NCBI RefSeq assembly: GCF_001544555.2
Contig: NZ_FCOK02000027.1
Location: 44,585 to 108,584 of the forward strand
Length of the DNA: 64,000 nucleotides
Reading direction: 5' to 3'
Origin: Caballeronia udeis
GTDB taxonomy: Bacteria; Pseudomonadota; Gammaproteobacteria; Burkholderiales; Burkholderiaceae
The notes under the pieces are model-generated. The model was not told where the DNA came from. It did no database searches and saw nothing but the letters and a program-made list of their open reading frames with translations. A program made the translations under genes and the position numbers. Below, piece after piece: positions 1 through 8,230 of this stretch. Within the stretch, counting starts at the first letter, position 1. Every line of letters starts with the position of its first letter.

Positions 1-660
1 GCAGCGCAAACCCTCCCGGACGCAACGGCAGTACGGCTTGAACCAGCCGTCGCTGAAGCAGGTGAAAAGCCTCCGGCCGGGGCATCGAAGAAGAAAGCCG
101 TCCCCGGCGAAAGTGCGACCGTGACCGCCATTTCTGGCGCCTCCGCCGCGGCAGCTGTGGCAGCGGAGGCGCTCGACAGCGACTTCCGCTATCGCCTCGC
201 GCGCAAGAACGTGCATATCGCGTTTGCGAATCTCGGCCAGGCGTTTCAGCGCATGATGCTCGAACCGAAAGCGCAACAAAGGTTCGTGCCTGAACTCAAC
301 GATCTGCTGATCCGCAGCCACGTGCTCGCGTCGCAAATCACGGCGGCGGGGCCGTTGTTGCAATCGGTAGGGAAGTCCGCTGCGGGGCATGCCGCGCAAC
401 CCGTGCAGCGCGCGCTGAGCGTTATCCGCGACAATCTAACGCAGGCGCAGGACGGCGTGCCCGCTCCCGAAGATCAGGCTGAGCAGTCAAAGCTGCTCAC
501 GCGCGAACTGGATTCAATGGTGGTTGCTGCGGAGCGCGCCCAGGATATTCCGGCCGATGCCGTCCAGGATCTGAAGCTGCTCGCGCATCAGTGCAAGCAA
601 ATGCTGACGGCGTCACTGTTGATTCGCAAGGACGCGAGCCTGATCAACCTGCCGGAGTGA
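1..660 (+). CDS. FUSC/YccS-like membrane protein, C-terminal part (5' end outside window)
   Basis: The frame is open from base 1 with no stop, so this is the 3' end of a longer gene; the GTG at 121 is only an internal codon. The visible 219 residues have a low-complexity Ala/Lys-rich linker (residues 1-55), then a helical, soluble segment with the 'DFRYRLARKN' and 'AFANLGQAFQRMM' style seen in the cytoplasmic tail of YccS/FUSC-family inner membrane proteins (related to aromatic acid efflux and fusaric acid resistance proteins). No membrane helix is visible in the part present. The family call rests on this C-terminal segment alone. It ends 58 bp before a convergent small membrane protein gene. 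Confidence 0.65.
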   Translation, partial: AAQTLPDATAVRLEPAVAEAGEKPPAGASKKKAVPGESATVTAISGASAAAAVAAEALDSDFRYRLARKNVHIAFANLGQAFQRMMLEPKAQQRFVPELNDLLIRSHVLASQITAAGPLLQSVGKSAAGHAAQPVQRALSVIRDNLTQAQDGVPAPEDQAEQSKLLTRELDSMVVAAERAQDIPADAVQDLKLLAHQCKQMLTASLLIRKDASLINLPE

Positions 661-718
661 CGGCTGGAGCATCGCCGCCTGATGCAACGCCACGCATAAG
701 CGGCAAGCCGCAACAGCG

Positions 719-925
719 TTACTGGGAAGCGCCCGTCGCAGGCGCGGCGGGTGCCGCGGCGCTCGCGGCCTCCTGCGGATTCTCTCTTTCGTACTCGCGC
801 TTGTCACGGATCGCGTTGAAGAACAATGTGCCGATCACAAGCAGCACCACGACCACGATGAGAATACTGATTCCGAAGGTAGGGTTCTTCCGCGTCGGGG
901 CCTTTTTGCGGCGGTCATCGGTCAT
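719..925 (-). CDS. Small single-pass membrane protein, unknown function
   Basis: A 68-residue protein: a charged, Lys/Arg-rich N terminus (about residues 1-14), one strongly hydrophobic helix (about residues 17-36, Ile/Val/Leu-rich), a basic/acidic juxtamembrane patch and an Ala/Pro-rich tail. The positive residues before the helix predict an N-in orientation with the tail in the periplasm. There is no clear Shine-Dalgarno sequence before the ATG. The gene is convergent with the FUSC-like gene. I do not recognise the family. Small proteins of this shape are common as conserved hypotheticals in Burkholderia, and the frame ends cleanly in a short intergenic space. Confidence 0.65.
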   Translation of the reverse strand: MTDDRRKKAPTRKNPTFGISILIVVVVLLVIGTLFFNAIRDKREYERENPQEAASAAAPAAPATGASQ

Positions 926-1046
926 GAAATCGAAGCTCTGAGTGGGATTGGACGAAGCGCACGATCTTACCCGACATGGATTTCAGAAGGGTTGCGCCAG
1001 CCTTGCGTCCATCTCGCAGGATGCGTTCCACATCGAGCTCACAACC

Positions 1047-1523
1047 TCAGTTGCCGGTGACCCCGAGTGGCGCGCGCACAGGCAGCGCGGTGGAATACTT
1101 GATCTGTTCCATCGCGAAACTCGAACTCACGTCGTAAAGCGGTACCGCGCGGATCAGCGTCTTGTAGACACGGTCGTAGTCGTCGATATCCGACACCACC
1201 ACGCGCATCAGATAGTCCGTCTCCCCGCTCATCCGATACACCTCGACGACTTCGGGAATGTCGCGCACCGCGCGCGTGAAGTCCTCCGCCCAGGTCTGCG
1301 TGTGCTGATTCGTCTTCACCGCGACAAAAACCGTTGTCCCCACCCCCAGTTTGCGCGGATCGCACAGCGCGACCTGCGCGCGAATCACGCCGGTTTCCTT
1401 CAGCCGCTGCACGCGCTTCCAGCATGGCGTCTGCGAGAGATTGACGCGCGTCGCCAGTTCGGCAATAGGCATTGTCACGTCCTCTTGCAGCAGCTCCAGC
1501 AACTTGCGATCGATAAGGTCCAT
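1047..1523 (-). CDS. Lrp/AsnC family transcriptional regulator
   Basis: A 158-residue protein with the Lrp layout: an N-terminal winged HTH (about residues 3-60, starting 'MDLIDRKLLELLQED' and including 'NLSQTPCWKRVQRL'), then a RAM/AsnC ligand-binding domain (about 68-145, with 'VYRMSGETDYLMRVV'). The frame stays open upstream to 1601, but the ATG at 1523 is preferred: family members start at this point, and a good promoter lies inside the longer version. The gene is divergent from the cysteine-dioxygenase-like gene at 1674, which suggests it regulates that gene, possibly in response to cysteine as the E. coli Lrp-family protein DecR does. The ligand is inference. Confidence 0.9.
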   Translation of the reverse strand: MDLIDRKLLELLQEDVTMPIAELATRVNLSQTPCWKRVQRLKETGVIRAQVALCDPRKLGVGTTVFVAVKTNQHTQTWAEDFTRAVRDIPEVVEVYRMSGETDYLMRVVVSDIDDYDRVYKTLIRAVPLYDVSSSFAMEQIKYSTALPVRAPLGVTGN

Positions 1524-1577
1524 GCCCACAGCCCGCCCCTTATAGGAAATTATTCTACTTTTCCGTGCCTTGACGAA

Positions 1578-1606
1578 ATTATATGGAAACTTTTTCCACA
1601 TGCAAA
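1578..1606 (-). promoter_or_regulatory. Predicted sigma-70 promoter of the Lrp-type gene
   Basis: Reading the minus strand, a perfect TATAAT (1583-1578) follows TTTGCA (1606-1601) with a 17-bp spacer. Transcription would start near 1571, leaving a leader of about 48 nt before the ATG at 1523. The surrounding 1545-1600 stretch is AT-rich, as expected for an Lrp-type autoregulated divergent promoter. Confidence 0.55.
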
Positions 1607-1673
1607 CCGGTATAAAAGAGGTACGGCTTTCTGCTCCTTTCTCCTTGATTGCGCCTCCTTGACGAGCCTCGCC

Positions 1674-2228
1674 ATGACTCTTGCCACGACTCCTGCCATT
1701 GATACACGATCACCGCTCGCACGCTTGTCCGAAGCACTCGATCAAGCCTGCCGCCTCGATCCGTCCTCGGCGGGATTCGCGCTTGGCGTGCGCTCGGCGC
1801 TCCATGACTTGTCCCGGGAAGCCGGCCTGTTATCGGACGCGCAGCGTGAAGGCGGGCCGGATTGTTATCGCCGGCATTTGCTCGCGGCCGATCCGCTTGG
1901 CCGCTACGCCGTTGCCGCACTTGTCTGGCAAGCCGGTCAGGCAAGCCCGGTGCATGGTCATCACACGTGGTGCGCCTATACGGTGATCGAGGGAACCCTG
2001 TCCGAGACACTCTACGCGTGGGATGCGGACGCGAACCGGGCAGTTGAAACACGCCGCCACGAGCGCGCACGCGGCGCGGTGTCATTTGTCGGCGCCGGCC
2101 GTGGGGCAATTCACCAGTTGGGCAACGCCTCGGCGGCCGGACAGACCGCCGTCTCGCTTCACATCTATGGCGTGCCCGGCGCGCGCATCTCGACACACGT
2201 CAACGACCTCGTGATGGTTGCCGCCTAG
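1674..2228 (+). CDS. Cysteine dioxygenase-like cupin (CDO type I family)
   Basis: A 184-residue protein of the double-stranded beta-helix (cupin) superfamily, closest to cysteine dioxygenases, which oxidise L-cysteine to cysteine sulfinate using Fe(II) and O2. Visible metal ligands are His94 and His96 in 'SPVHGHHTWCAYTVIEG' and His147 in 'GAIHQLGN'. Cys100 lies close to the position of the cysteine that forms the Cys-Tyr crosslink in mammalian CDO. The start is the ATG at 1674; the longer open frame (from 942) runs through the Lrp gene and is not real. It is divergent from that regulator. A related thiol dioxygenase (for example 3-mercaptopropionate) is an alternative substrate class. Confidence 0.8.
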   Translation: MTLATTPAIDTRSPLARLSEALDQACRLDPSSAGFALGVRSALHDLSREAGLLSDAQREGGPDCYRRHLLAADPLGRYAVAALVWQAGQASPVHGHHTWCAYTVIEGTLSETLYAWDADANRAVETRRHERARGAVSFVGAGRGAIHQLGNASAAGQTAVSLHIYGVPGARISTHVNDLVMVAA

Positions 2229-2270
2229 CGCGTCGACGTCAGGTCAGACGGGAACAGCCGCGGAACTACC

Positions 2271-4835
2271 CTACGCTTTCCCTGGCTCGGACGCCGTCGG
2301 AATCTGCGGCGGCACTTGCACGGATTGATCGGTCGGCGGCGGCGCGGGCTGGGAGTTGTGCGAAATATCGCGGGCCATGGCTGCCGCGCTGCGCTCCACC
2401 GGCGACAACGGGGCCGCTTCTGTCAGCTCCTCGACATCGTCCAGAACCGTGTCCATACCACCGGATTCCCGCGATACCCGCAGTTGCATCTGCGGCACCG
2501 GAACGTCCATGCCGATCTCGTCCATCTTGCGCTTGACCCTGACGTTAAATGCTCGCGCGACGCTCCATTGCTTCAGCGGCAGCGTCTTGATCTGCCCTTT
2601 CATGACCATCCAGTTGGGATCGAAACGGTCCAGTCCCCACACTTCGATCGGTCCAAGCATCTCGCGCCGGTACCGAAAATCGGCCATCAGTTCCGCGCCG
2701 ACCTCACGAATCATCTGCGTGATCTGGTCGACGTCCGCGGAAAACGGTATCCGGACTTCGAACACCGCATAGGCAAAATCGCGCGACAGGTTCTTCACCA
2801 CCTTGATCTGCGAAAACGGAATGGCGTGAATAGCGCCCTGCCCGTCGCGCAGCCGCACGGTACGGATGGTCAGGGTCTCCACCACGCCCGCATGGCCGCC
2901 GTCGACCTCGATCGAATCGCCGACAGAAATGGTGTCCTCGATAATGATGAAAAGTCCCGTTATCAGATCGGCCACCAGCGACTGCGCACCAAAGCCCACC
3001 GCCAGCCCGATCACGCCGGCGCCGGCGAGCAGCGGCGTCACGTTCAGCCCGAGATTGGCGGCGGTAATGATCGCGGCGACAGTCAGCAGGCCCACAAACA
3101 CGACGTTGCGGATCAGCGGCAGCATGGTGCGCGCACGCATGCTCGGACCACGCCCTTTACCGCGCGGCGTGTTCGGATTCAGCGCCTCCTGAATCCCCGT
3201 ATCGATCAGGATCCACACCAGCCAGGCGATAAGAATAGTCAGCAGGATTGCGCTCACGGCATGCGTGATGCCACGTGCAGCAACGCTTTCCTCCGCCAGT
3301 TGGGTGAGCGAAAACCCCCAGAAACGCGAAGCGAGTTCAATGAAGGCCACCCAGATCATCAGCACGATCATGCGGCCGAAGAACTTGAAAAGCCGCCGTA
3401 CATACGCCGATTGCCGGCGCGTCTTGCGCTGCGGCAGTCGCGTGACGCGCAACACAACTGCGCTGAGAAACAGTCCGACCACCAGCAAGCCGGCGGTGGC
3501 GATCGCCATCTGCAGCACGTTCTCGGAGGTCCCGATGCCCGCCAGCGTCGCGATCACCGAAGCCGATGCGAGCAGCAGCATTGGCACCTGCCAGAGCGAG
3601 CCGACCACCTCGAACGTTTCGGTCGCGGCCTTGTGCTGGCTGCGCTGTTCATACGAACGGCTGCGGATCAGATGGGACACGGGCCGCCGGAACGCCAGCG
3701 TGAAATAGCCGGTCAGGATCGCCGCTCCCATGTTCGCGACCGTCGACAGGAGCCCTGACAGATTCGTGCCGAGCTGTTGCGCCACGTCGTAGTTCGACGC
3801 GGCGTCGCCGAGTGCGCCGAGCGTACCGATCAGGAACAACAGGCGACGCGCATGCAGGATCAGCAGATGCACCGCCACCCGGCGATGCGCCGAGCCGAAC
3901 AGCGAGAACATGATCAGGCAGATCGATGAAAACACGGCGCCCGCGACGATTGCGTACGCCGTGACCATGGCGAGCGTGCGGCCGAGCGACACGGGCATCA
4001 GCCGCACAAAAGTCAGCGCCGCGATAAACGCGAAAAGGTAGGGCCCGACCCGCCGCAGCGTGAAGATCAGAAGCTCGCTGGTAGTCGGATTGGCACGGAG
4101 CCCGAAATGAACGTTGTAACGCGTGTGCAAGTACCGCTGGAAGTAGACCAGCAGGAAAGCGCAAAGGCCCCAGCCTGCCAGCATCAGGCAATAGTTGGAC
4201 AGCGTGTGGCCAAAACTCTCGCGGCTCTGGCCCGAGACAATGGTGAAAAGCTCATTGCCTGCGGCGTTCAGGCGGCCGCCCCAATAATTAAGCGGCGTGC
4301 GGCCACGGCTGAAGTCGTCCTCCAGGCTCGACAGCCCCGACGCGATCGCCCCGAGCAGCCCGGTTTTCGGCGTGATGGCGGCAACGACCGCCGACGCCGC
4401 CGACGATGAACTCGCCGACGACGCCGCAGCCACCTCCGGCAGCACCGCCGCGCCGGAGCCGCCGGACGCGGCGGCTGAGTCGGCCGGTTCTGCGGCGGCC
4501 TGGACGTCACGCTTGGCGTCGCGAAGCTTTTTCAACTGCGCGACCAGCGCCGTGCGTTCCCGGTCGTTGTCCAGAGTGGAGATGACCGTGTCGAGCGAGC
4601 GCGTCAGATCCGCGTCGCTGGCCGGGCTGGCCGTAGCGTCCGCTGTACCGGAAGCCGCCGCGGACGCTGAGCCCGGGCTGGGTGCCGCCGGTTTGTTGAT
4701 GAGTTCCTGGAACGACGGCAACGTGAGCGCCGGAGGGGCAGCGTTAGCGTTCGGGGAGAAAACAGAGAGCGCCGAGCTGACCAACGCGGCCAATACCAGC
4801 GCGACAGCAAGCGCCCGGATGCGGCTTGGTTTCAT
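2271..4835 (-). CDS. MscS-family mechanosensitive ion channel, YbiO-like
   Basis: An 854-residue inner membrane protein. It has an N-terminal signal peptide (about 1-33, ending near 'NANA'), an Ala/Ser-rich periplasmic region with a short charged helix (about 35-200), a run of hydrophobic helices (about 210-570), then the MscS pore and beta domains (about 580-770). The pore helix is visible as 'AGAGVIGLAVGFGAQSLV', followed by 'GDSIEVDGGHAGVVE'. Such channels open under membrane tension and protect against hypo-osmotic shock. The length and extra helices fit the YbiO-type large MscS group rather than small MscS. The ATG at 4835 is chosen because the signal peptide starts there; 27 more residues are open upstream. 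The C-terminal tail is Pro/Gln-rich. Confidence 0.9.
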   Translation of the reverse strand: MKPSRIRALAVALVLAALVSSALSVFSPNANAAPPALTLPSFQELINKPAAPSPGSASAAASGTADATASPASDADLTRSLDTVISTLDNDRERTALVAQLKKLRDAKRDVQAAAEPADSAAASGGSGAAVLPEVAAASSASSSSAASAVVAAITPKTGLLGAIASGLSSLEDDFSRGRTPLNYWGGRLNAAGNELFTIVSGQSRESFGHTLSNYCLMLAGWGLCAFLLVYFQRYLHTRYNVHFGLRANPTTSELLIFTLRRVGPYLFAFIAALTFVRLMPVSLGRTLAMVTAYAIVAGAVFSSICLIMFSLFGSAHRRVAVHLLILHARRLLFLIGTLGALGDAASNYDVAQQLGTNLSGLLSTVANMGAAILTGYFTLAFRRPVSHLIRSRSYEQRSQHKAATETFEVVGSLWQVPMLLLASASVIATLAGIGTSENVLQMAIATAGLLVVGLFLSAVVLRVTRLPQRKTRRQSAYVRRLFKFFGRMIVLMIWVAFIELASRFWGFSLTQLAEESVAARGITHAVSAILLTILIAWLVWILIDTGIQEALNPNTPRGKGRGPSMRARTMLPLIRNVVFVGLLTVAAIITAANLGLNVTPLLAGAGVIGLAVGFGAQSLVADLITGLFIIIEDTISVGDSIEVDGGHAGVVETLTIRTVRLRDGQGAIHAIPFSQIKVVKNLSRDFAYAVFEVRIPFSADVDQITQMIREVGAELMADFRYRREMLGPIEVWGLDRFDPNWMVMKGQIKTLPLKQWSVARAFNVRVKRKMDEIGMDVPVPQMQLRVSRESGGMDTVLDDVEELTEAAPLSPVERSAAAMARDISHNSQPAPPPTDQSVQVPPQIPTASEPGKA

Positions 4836-5001
4836 GGCGGTGCGCAATACGCAAAAAAGGTAAAAGACCGCCAGTTTAGCCGCTGCGCCGAAATTATCTT
4901 TAGACAAAACGGTCACGCAGGTAACGAGATGTTAGCCCGGGGACACCGCAATCACGGCGTTGAAGACCGTTGCATACTCCATGGCTCGAGCCGGCGGCCA
5001 C

Positions 5002-5487
5002 CTATTTGTCCATATCCGTGCGCGCATTTCCAGGGTCCGGCGAGGTAGCGGACGAACTGCCCGAACTCGTTCCCAACGCTCCGCTCGCCGCGCTTTGACC
5101 TGTCGCCGAGCTCGCGGACCAATCCTGCAACTTGCGGCCGGCGGACTGCAGGCCCGCGCCGGTGTCGCTCGCTGCATTGACAATGGCCGCGTTTGTCGCG
5201 CTCGCCGCGCCTGCCAGATTCGCTCGTGCTGCTGCGGCCACACCGCTCGCCGACATATCCGGCAAGGTGCCCGCGGACTGCAGGTTCTGCTGCGCGGACT
5301 GCTTGATCGAGTCGACTTGCTGGCCGACATAGTTCGCAGCCTGATCATATTTCTGACCGGCCTGGCTGGCTACATTGTTCAACGCGCCCGCGGCCTGCCC
5401 CGCCGCGGCGTCGTGCTTTTCGCACGCGGCGAGTAGTCCGAGCGCAACCACAGCACCGGCCAGCCGGTTCATCCAGTTCTTTTGCAT
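5002..5487 (-). CDS. Ala/Ser-rich lipoprotein, unknown function
   Basis: About 161 residues. The N terminus is a classical lipoprotein signal: basic 'MQKNWMNRLAG', a hydrophobic core, and the lipobox 'LLAAC' with Cys at about residue 22. The mature part is low-complexity Ala/Gly/Ser/Gln with weak heptad character (about residues 30-130), which suggests helices or a coiled coil in the periplasm. Two ATGs are possible, at 5493 and 5487; the AGGA motif is better spaced from the second. The gene lies upstream of and co-directional with the MscS-type channel, with a 166-bp gap. I do not recognise the family; the mature region resembles generic 'YjbJ/CsbD-like' Ala-rich stress proteins only in composition. 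Confidence 0.75.
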   Translation of the reverse strand: MQKNWMNRLAGAVVALGLLAACEKHDAAAGQAAGALNNVASQAGQKYDQAANYVGQQVDSIKQSAQQNLQSAGTLPDMSASGVAAAARANLAGAASATNAAIVNAASDTGAGLQSAGRKLQDWSASSATGQSAASGALGTSSGSSSATSPDPGNARTDMDK

Positions 5488-5789
5488 CGTCATTGTCCTG
5501 TTGGGCGAGCGATCTGCCGTCGCCCGATTTTCACATCCGTCACATTCACCGCTTCAACGGCTCATTCAGTGCTCATGATAACCGTGCGCGCCAGCCTGCT
5601 TCCTTTCAGCACAGCGATGCTGGCCGTTCGGCCAGGTTTCAGGCGCGTTCCGGACAAATTCGCAGCAACGCCATCGGCGCCACTCCACGACATTCACAAT
5701 CGGACCCGCTTTAAGACCCTTCTGATTCATTTCATCGACAACGCTTCTTATAGTGCGGCCATCCCTGAATTCGATAGTGAAGTGTTGCC

Positions 5790-6098
5790 ATGATCCTGAT
5801 GAACCTGCTGGTTGCCCTCGTCGCCGGGCTGATCCTTTTCGAGCCGTTCACGCGCACGCCAATGTCGCGTTCAGTGCGTTTTTCCGGCTATCGCAACCGT
5901 GCCAGACGCGCCTTTGCGCAAGCGGGCGCGGCGCTGGTCGCGTCGATGGTCGTTGCCACCAGCAATCCTTCGCCGCAGCAGATTTCGCCTGTGCTGGTAT
6001 TCGGCAGCGCGGCGGTATTGGGCATAGCGAGCATCTATTGGACATTGCGCGGCCGGCGCTTGCTGAAACCCGGCAAGATGTTCGCCGCACACCGGTAG
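5790..6098 (+). CDS. Small inner membrane protein, unknown function
   Basis: A 102-residue protein with a hydrophobic helix at the N terminus (about 1-20), a basic loop around residues 25-42 ('MSRSVRFSGYRNRARRAF'), a second helix (about 43-60) and a third (about 66-86), then a short basic C-terminal tail. The basic segments suggest that the loops stay in the cytoplasm. The ATG at 5790 follows an AT-richer stretch. There is no operon partner: the lipoprotein gene is divergent and the IclR-type gene is 700 bp downstream. Family not recognised. Confidence 0.65.
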   Translation: MILMNLLVALVAGLILFEPFTRTPMSRSVRFSGYRNRARRAFAQAGAALVASMVVATSNPSPQQISPVLVFGSAAVLGIASIYWTLRGRRLLKPGKMFAAHR

Positions 6099-6440
6099 GC
6101 GTATTGATCGGGGCATGAGCCCTTCGCCGGGTCAACCACCCTGCACATACCCGCGCCTCTCACGATGCCCTTTCGTTTCGGAAGGGCATCGGCTTATTGG
6201 CAAAAGCATCAGGATCCTTTAGTTCACCCAAAAATACTAAACATACGCGGCGAACGAATTGGAAAGCCGTGAGATAAGGTAGCGTAAGTACTTGCGACGC
6301 GTACGCGCCACATGCAGCGTCTATCCTCTCCTGCATCGGGGCAAGATCAGTACCGGGCAACAACGCTTCTCGACACGTGAACGCAGATGGGCAATCAGGA
6401 CGGTGGCATCCTGAACATGGTCGGGCGCGCCTTTGACAGG
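6099..6440. other. Intergenic region with no supported gene
   Basis: Between the small membrane protein gene and the candidate sRNA. Short open frames on the minus strand show no start signal or recognisable protein. A weak inverted repeat lies near 6163-6192. I see nothing else to annotate here. Confidence 0.5.
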
Positions 6441-6577
6441 CAAAAAAAAGGCGCTACGTTGCCGTAGCGCCTTAAAAGTTCTAGCCATTCCGAGGGCCGT
6501 GCTAGAACCTGAGAGCTGGTTATCGATCGCAATTCGACGCGCGCAACTGGCGCTTCCGGAGTGCTTTCGAAATCGGG
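6441..6577 (-). ncRNA. Candidate trans-acting small RNA (about 135 nt)
   Basis: On the minus strand a promoter-like element (6610-6584) is followed about 130 nt later by a strong intrinsic terminator, with no convincing coding sequence between them. The transcript would carry one hairpin at 6508-6478 (8-bp stem, arms GTTCTAGC/GCTAGAAC) and then the terminator hairpin at 6473-6448. A short frame (6583-6395) runs straight through the terminator and is therefore unlikely to be translated. Size, two 3' stem-loops and a long U-tract fit an Hfq-type sRNA. It is divergent from the IclR-type gene. An independent family name cannot be given. Confidence 0.5.
6442..6473 (-). terminator. Strong rho-independent terminator (minus strand)
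   Basis: A perfect 11-bp stem (6448-6458 pairing with 6463-6473) with a 4-nt loop. On the minus strand it is followed directly by eight Us (A8 at 6442-6449 on the plus strand, partly shared with the stem). On the plus strand only two Ts follow the stem, so it acts in the minus direction. No annotated minus-strand gene lies upstream of it, which is the main argument for the small RNA. Confidence 0.85.
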
Positions 6578-6583
6578 TTCCAT

Positions 6584-6610
6584 TTTTTACGTTATGCGAA
6601 ACCTAGTCAA
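6584..6610 (-). promoter_or_regulatory. Predicted promoter of the candidate sRNA
   Basis: On the minus strand, TTGACT (6610-6605, five of six matches to the -35 consensus) is followed by an A-rich -10 candidate, TAAAAA (6589-6584, spacer 15) or AAAAAT (spacer 17). Transcription would start near 6577. Confidence 0.45.
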
Positions 6611-6799
6611 GCGAAATTTCGAGGATTGAGCGACTATCTGACCGTAAGGTACGCTGGTTTGATGACAAAAACGGGTCCAGCAAATGCACGTTTTGGATTG
6701 CTGGTTGATACGATTCCGGTGAGCGGTGGCGCGCGTGCTCAGTCAGCTTCGACGAACGGCGTCTCCGGCCTTTCCAACGAAACCAAGTTCCGAAAAATA

Positions 6800-7630
6800 A
6801 TGCATACCACTGAGAGCCGGCCTGTAAGCCGGGAAAAGGAAAAAGGGCGTGATGGGGAAGAAGTCGTCGCGTTGTCGCGAGGCCTCGATGTGCTCCGGCG
6901 AATCGCCGCTGCCGACGCTCCGGTCAGCAATCGTGAACTAGCTGAATGGACGGGTATTCCCAAGCCGACCATCTCGCGGTTGACGGCGACTCTGGTGAGC
7001 GCCAATTTGCTGTTTCAATTACCCGACAGTGAGCGTTTCGTCCTGACGGCTTCGGTCCTGGAGTTGAGCAACGGCTTCCTGCGCAACTTCGACATCCGGG
7101 CGCGGGCACGGCCGTTTCTCATCGAACTGGCGGACCGGACCACACTAAGCGTTCATCTGGCCGTGCGCGACAGGCTGGACATGGTCGTCATCGATACCAT
7201 CCGGCCACGCTCGGCCGTGCTCGTGTCGCGACTCGAAGTGGGCTCGCGGATGGATCTGGGACGCACGGCGGTCGGGCGCGCGTATCTGGCGGCGCTCGGT
7301 GAACCCGACCGGGCCGGTCTGCTCGACAGCCTGCGGACCGCTTCGGGCGACGACTGGCCCAGTATCGACGGTAGCCTGAAGCCGGGTCTGGAAGACGCGG
7401 TGCGCCGTGGCTTCGCGATCTCCACCGGCGAGTGGCATCAAGGGCTCAACGCCGTTGCAGCAGGCTTTGTAGGGCCGTCCGGGCAACGTTACGCGGTCAA
7501 TTGCGGTGGCGCCGAATATCAGGCGCCGCGTGACGCGCTCCTGAACAAGGTCGCTCCAGCCTTGCTTGAATGCGTCGCGAAGATCACGCACGAGATCGGC
7601 GGAACACCGTCCGCGCGCCTGAGCGAGTAA
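6800..7630 (+). CDS. IclR family transcriptional regulator
   Basis: A 276-residue protein with a winged HTH at about residues 22-85 ('ALSRGLDVLRRIAA', 'NRELAEWTGIPKPTISRLTATL') and an IclR effector-binding domain at about 95-265 ('LAVRDRLDMVVIDTI', 'GRTAVGRAYLAAL', 'GLNAVAAGFVGPSG'). Such regulators often control aromatic or small-acid catabolism and bind DNA as dimers or tetramers. The ATG at 6800 gives a usual family length. An ATG at 6662 and a TTG at 6626 are also in frame, but would add a low-complexity N terminus. No obvious metabolic target lies beside it; the next operon is mdtABC, 600 bp downstream. Confidence 0.9.
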   Translation: MHTTESRPVSREKEKGRDGEEVVALSRGLDVLRRIAAADAPVSNRELAEWTGIPKPTISRLTATLVSANLLFQLPDSERFVLTASVLELSNGFLRNFDIRARARPFLIELADRTTLSVHLAVRDRLDMVVIDTIRPRSAVLVSRLEVGSRMDLGRTAVGRAYLAALGEPDRAGLLDSLRTASGDDWPSIDGSLKPGLEDAVRRGFAISTGEWHQGLNAVAAGFVGPSGQRYAVNCGGAEYQAPRDALLNKVAPALLECVAKITHEIGGTPSARLSE

Positions 7631-8230
7631 CGCACCCGGCCTCGCGCCCGATGGGCGGCAAAACACCGGTCGCCGTGCGCCCGCATCAGCGACATCGGGA
7701 CATTTCACCGCCCATCGGTGCTCGTCGTTACCTATCGGGGCCCGTCGTTTCATTACCTCGCGCATACTCGTCGCCGCGAAGCGTCTCCTGCTTCGCGCGT
7801 CCCGGCGGCGCAGGCTCTTTGAGCACGGCTTGCCGTGGCTTCGCCTGACTCGCAAACGTACAACGCGATACGATCCCGGCCGGCGTTCATGCCCCTCCCG
7901 CGCGTTGATTTCGTTTTGCCTTCCGTCCCGGCGGGACTCGTAACGTTCGTAATCAATCGAAAGAAAGATAGCTGGACTGCAACGAAGCGCGGGACGTAGC
8001 ATCACACTTCGCGCGCGGCCCAGCTTTCGATACTTTCACTCACGTGAACCCTGCGTAAGCGCACCGTGCACCAATGGCATGTTCGCCGCCTGATTCGCGT
8101 ACAGTGCGGGACGTTAATCCAAAGGCGCTCCCGGCACGCTTCAGAAGCGTCAGCGCGAACGCCTGCACACCAATCCGCCAGCACCTCAAGACAGTTTCCA
8201 AGCCCACCGACTCACCGAGCCACTGAAACG
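7631..8230 (+). other. Long leader region before mdtABC
   Basis: 600 bp without a supported gene. It has an 8-bp perfect inverted repeat (7775-7782 with 7790-7797, loop 7 nt) 145 bp after the IclR-type stop, without a T-tract. The open frames on both strands show no start signals or recognisable protein. The promoter of the efflux operon should lie here, but no clear -35/-10 pair stands out. Confidence 0.4.

Noticed and set aside
942..1673. N-terminal extension of the cysteine dioxygenase-like frame
   Set aside because: It overlaps the Lrp gene on the other strand and encodes no conserved sequence; the family start is at 1674.
6395..6583. A 62-codon minus-strand frame
   Set aside because: It runs through the strong terminator and the candidate sRNA hairpins, so translation is unlikely.
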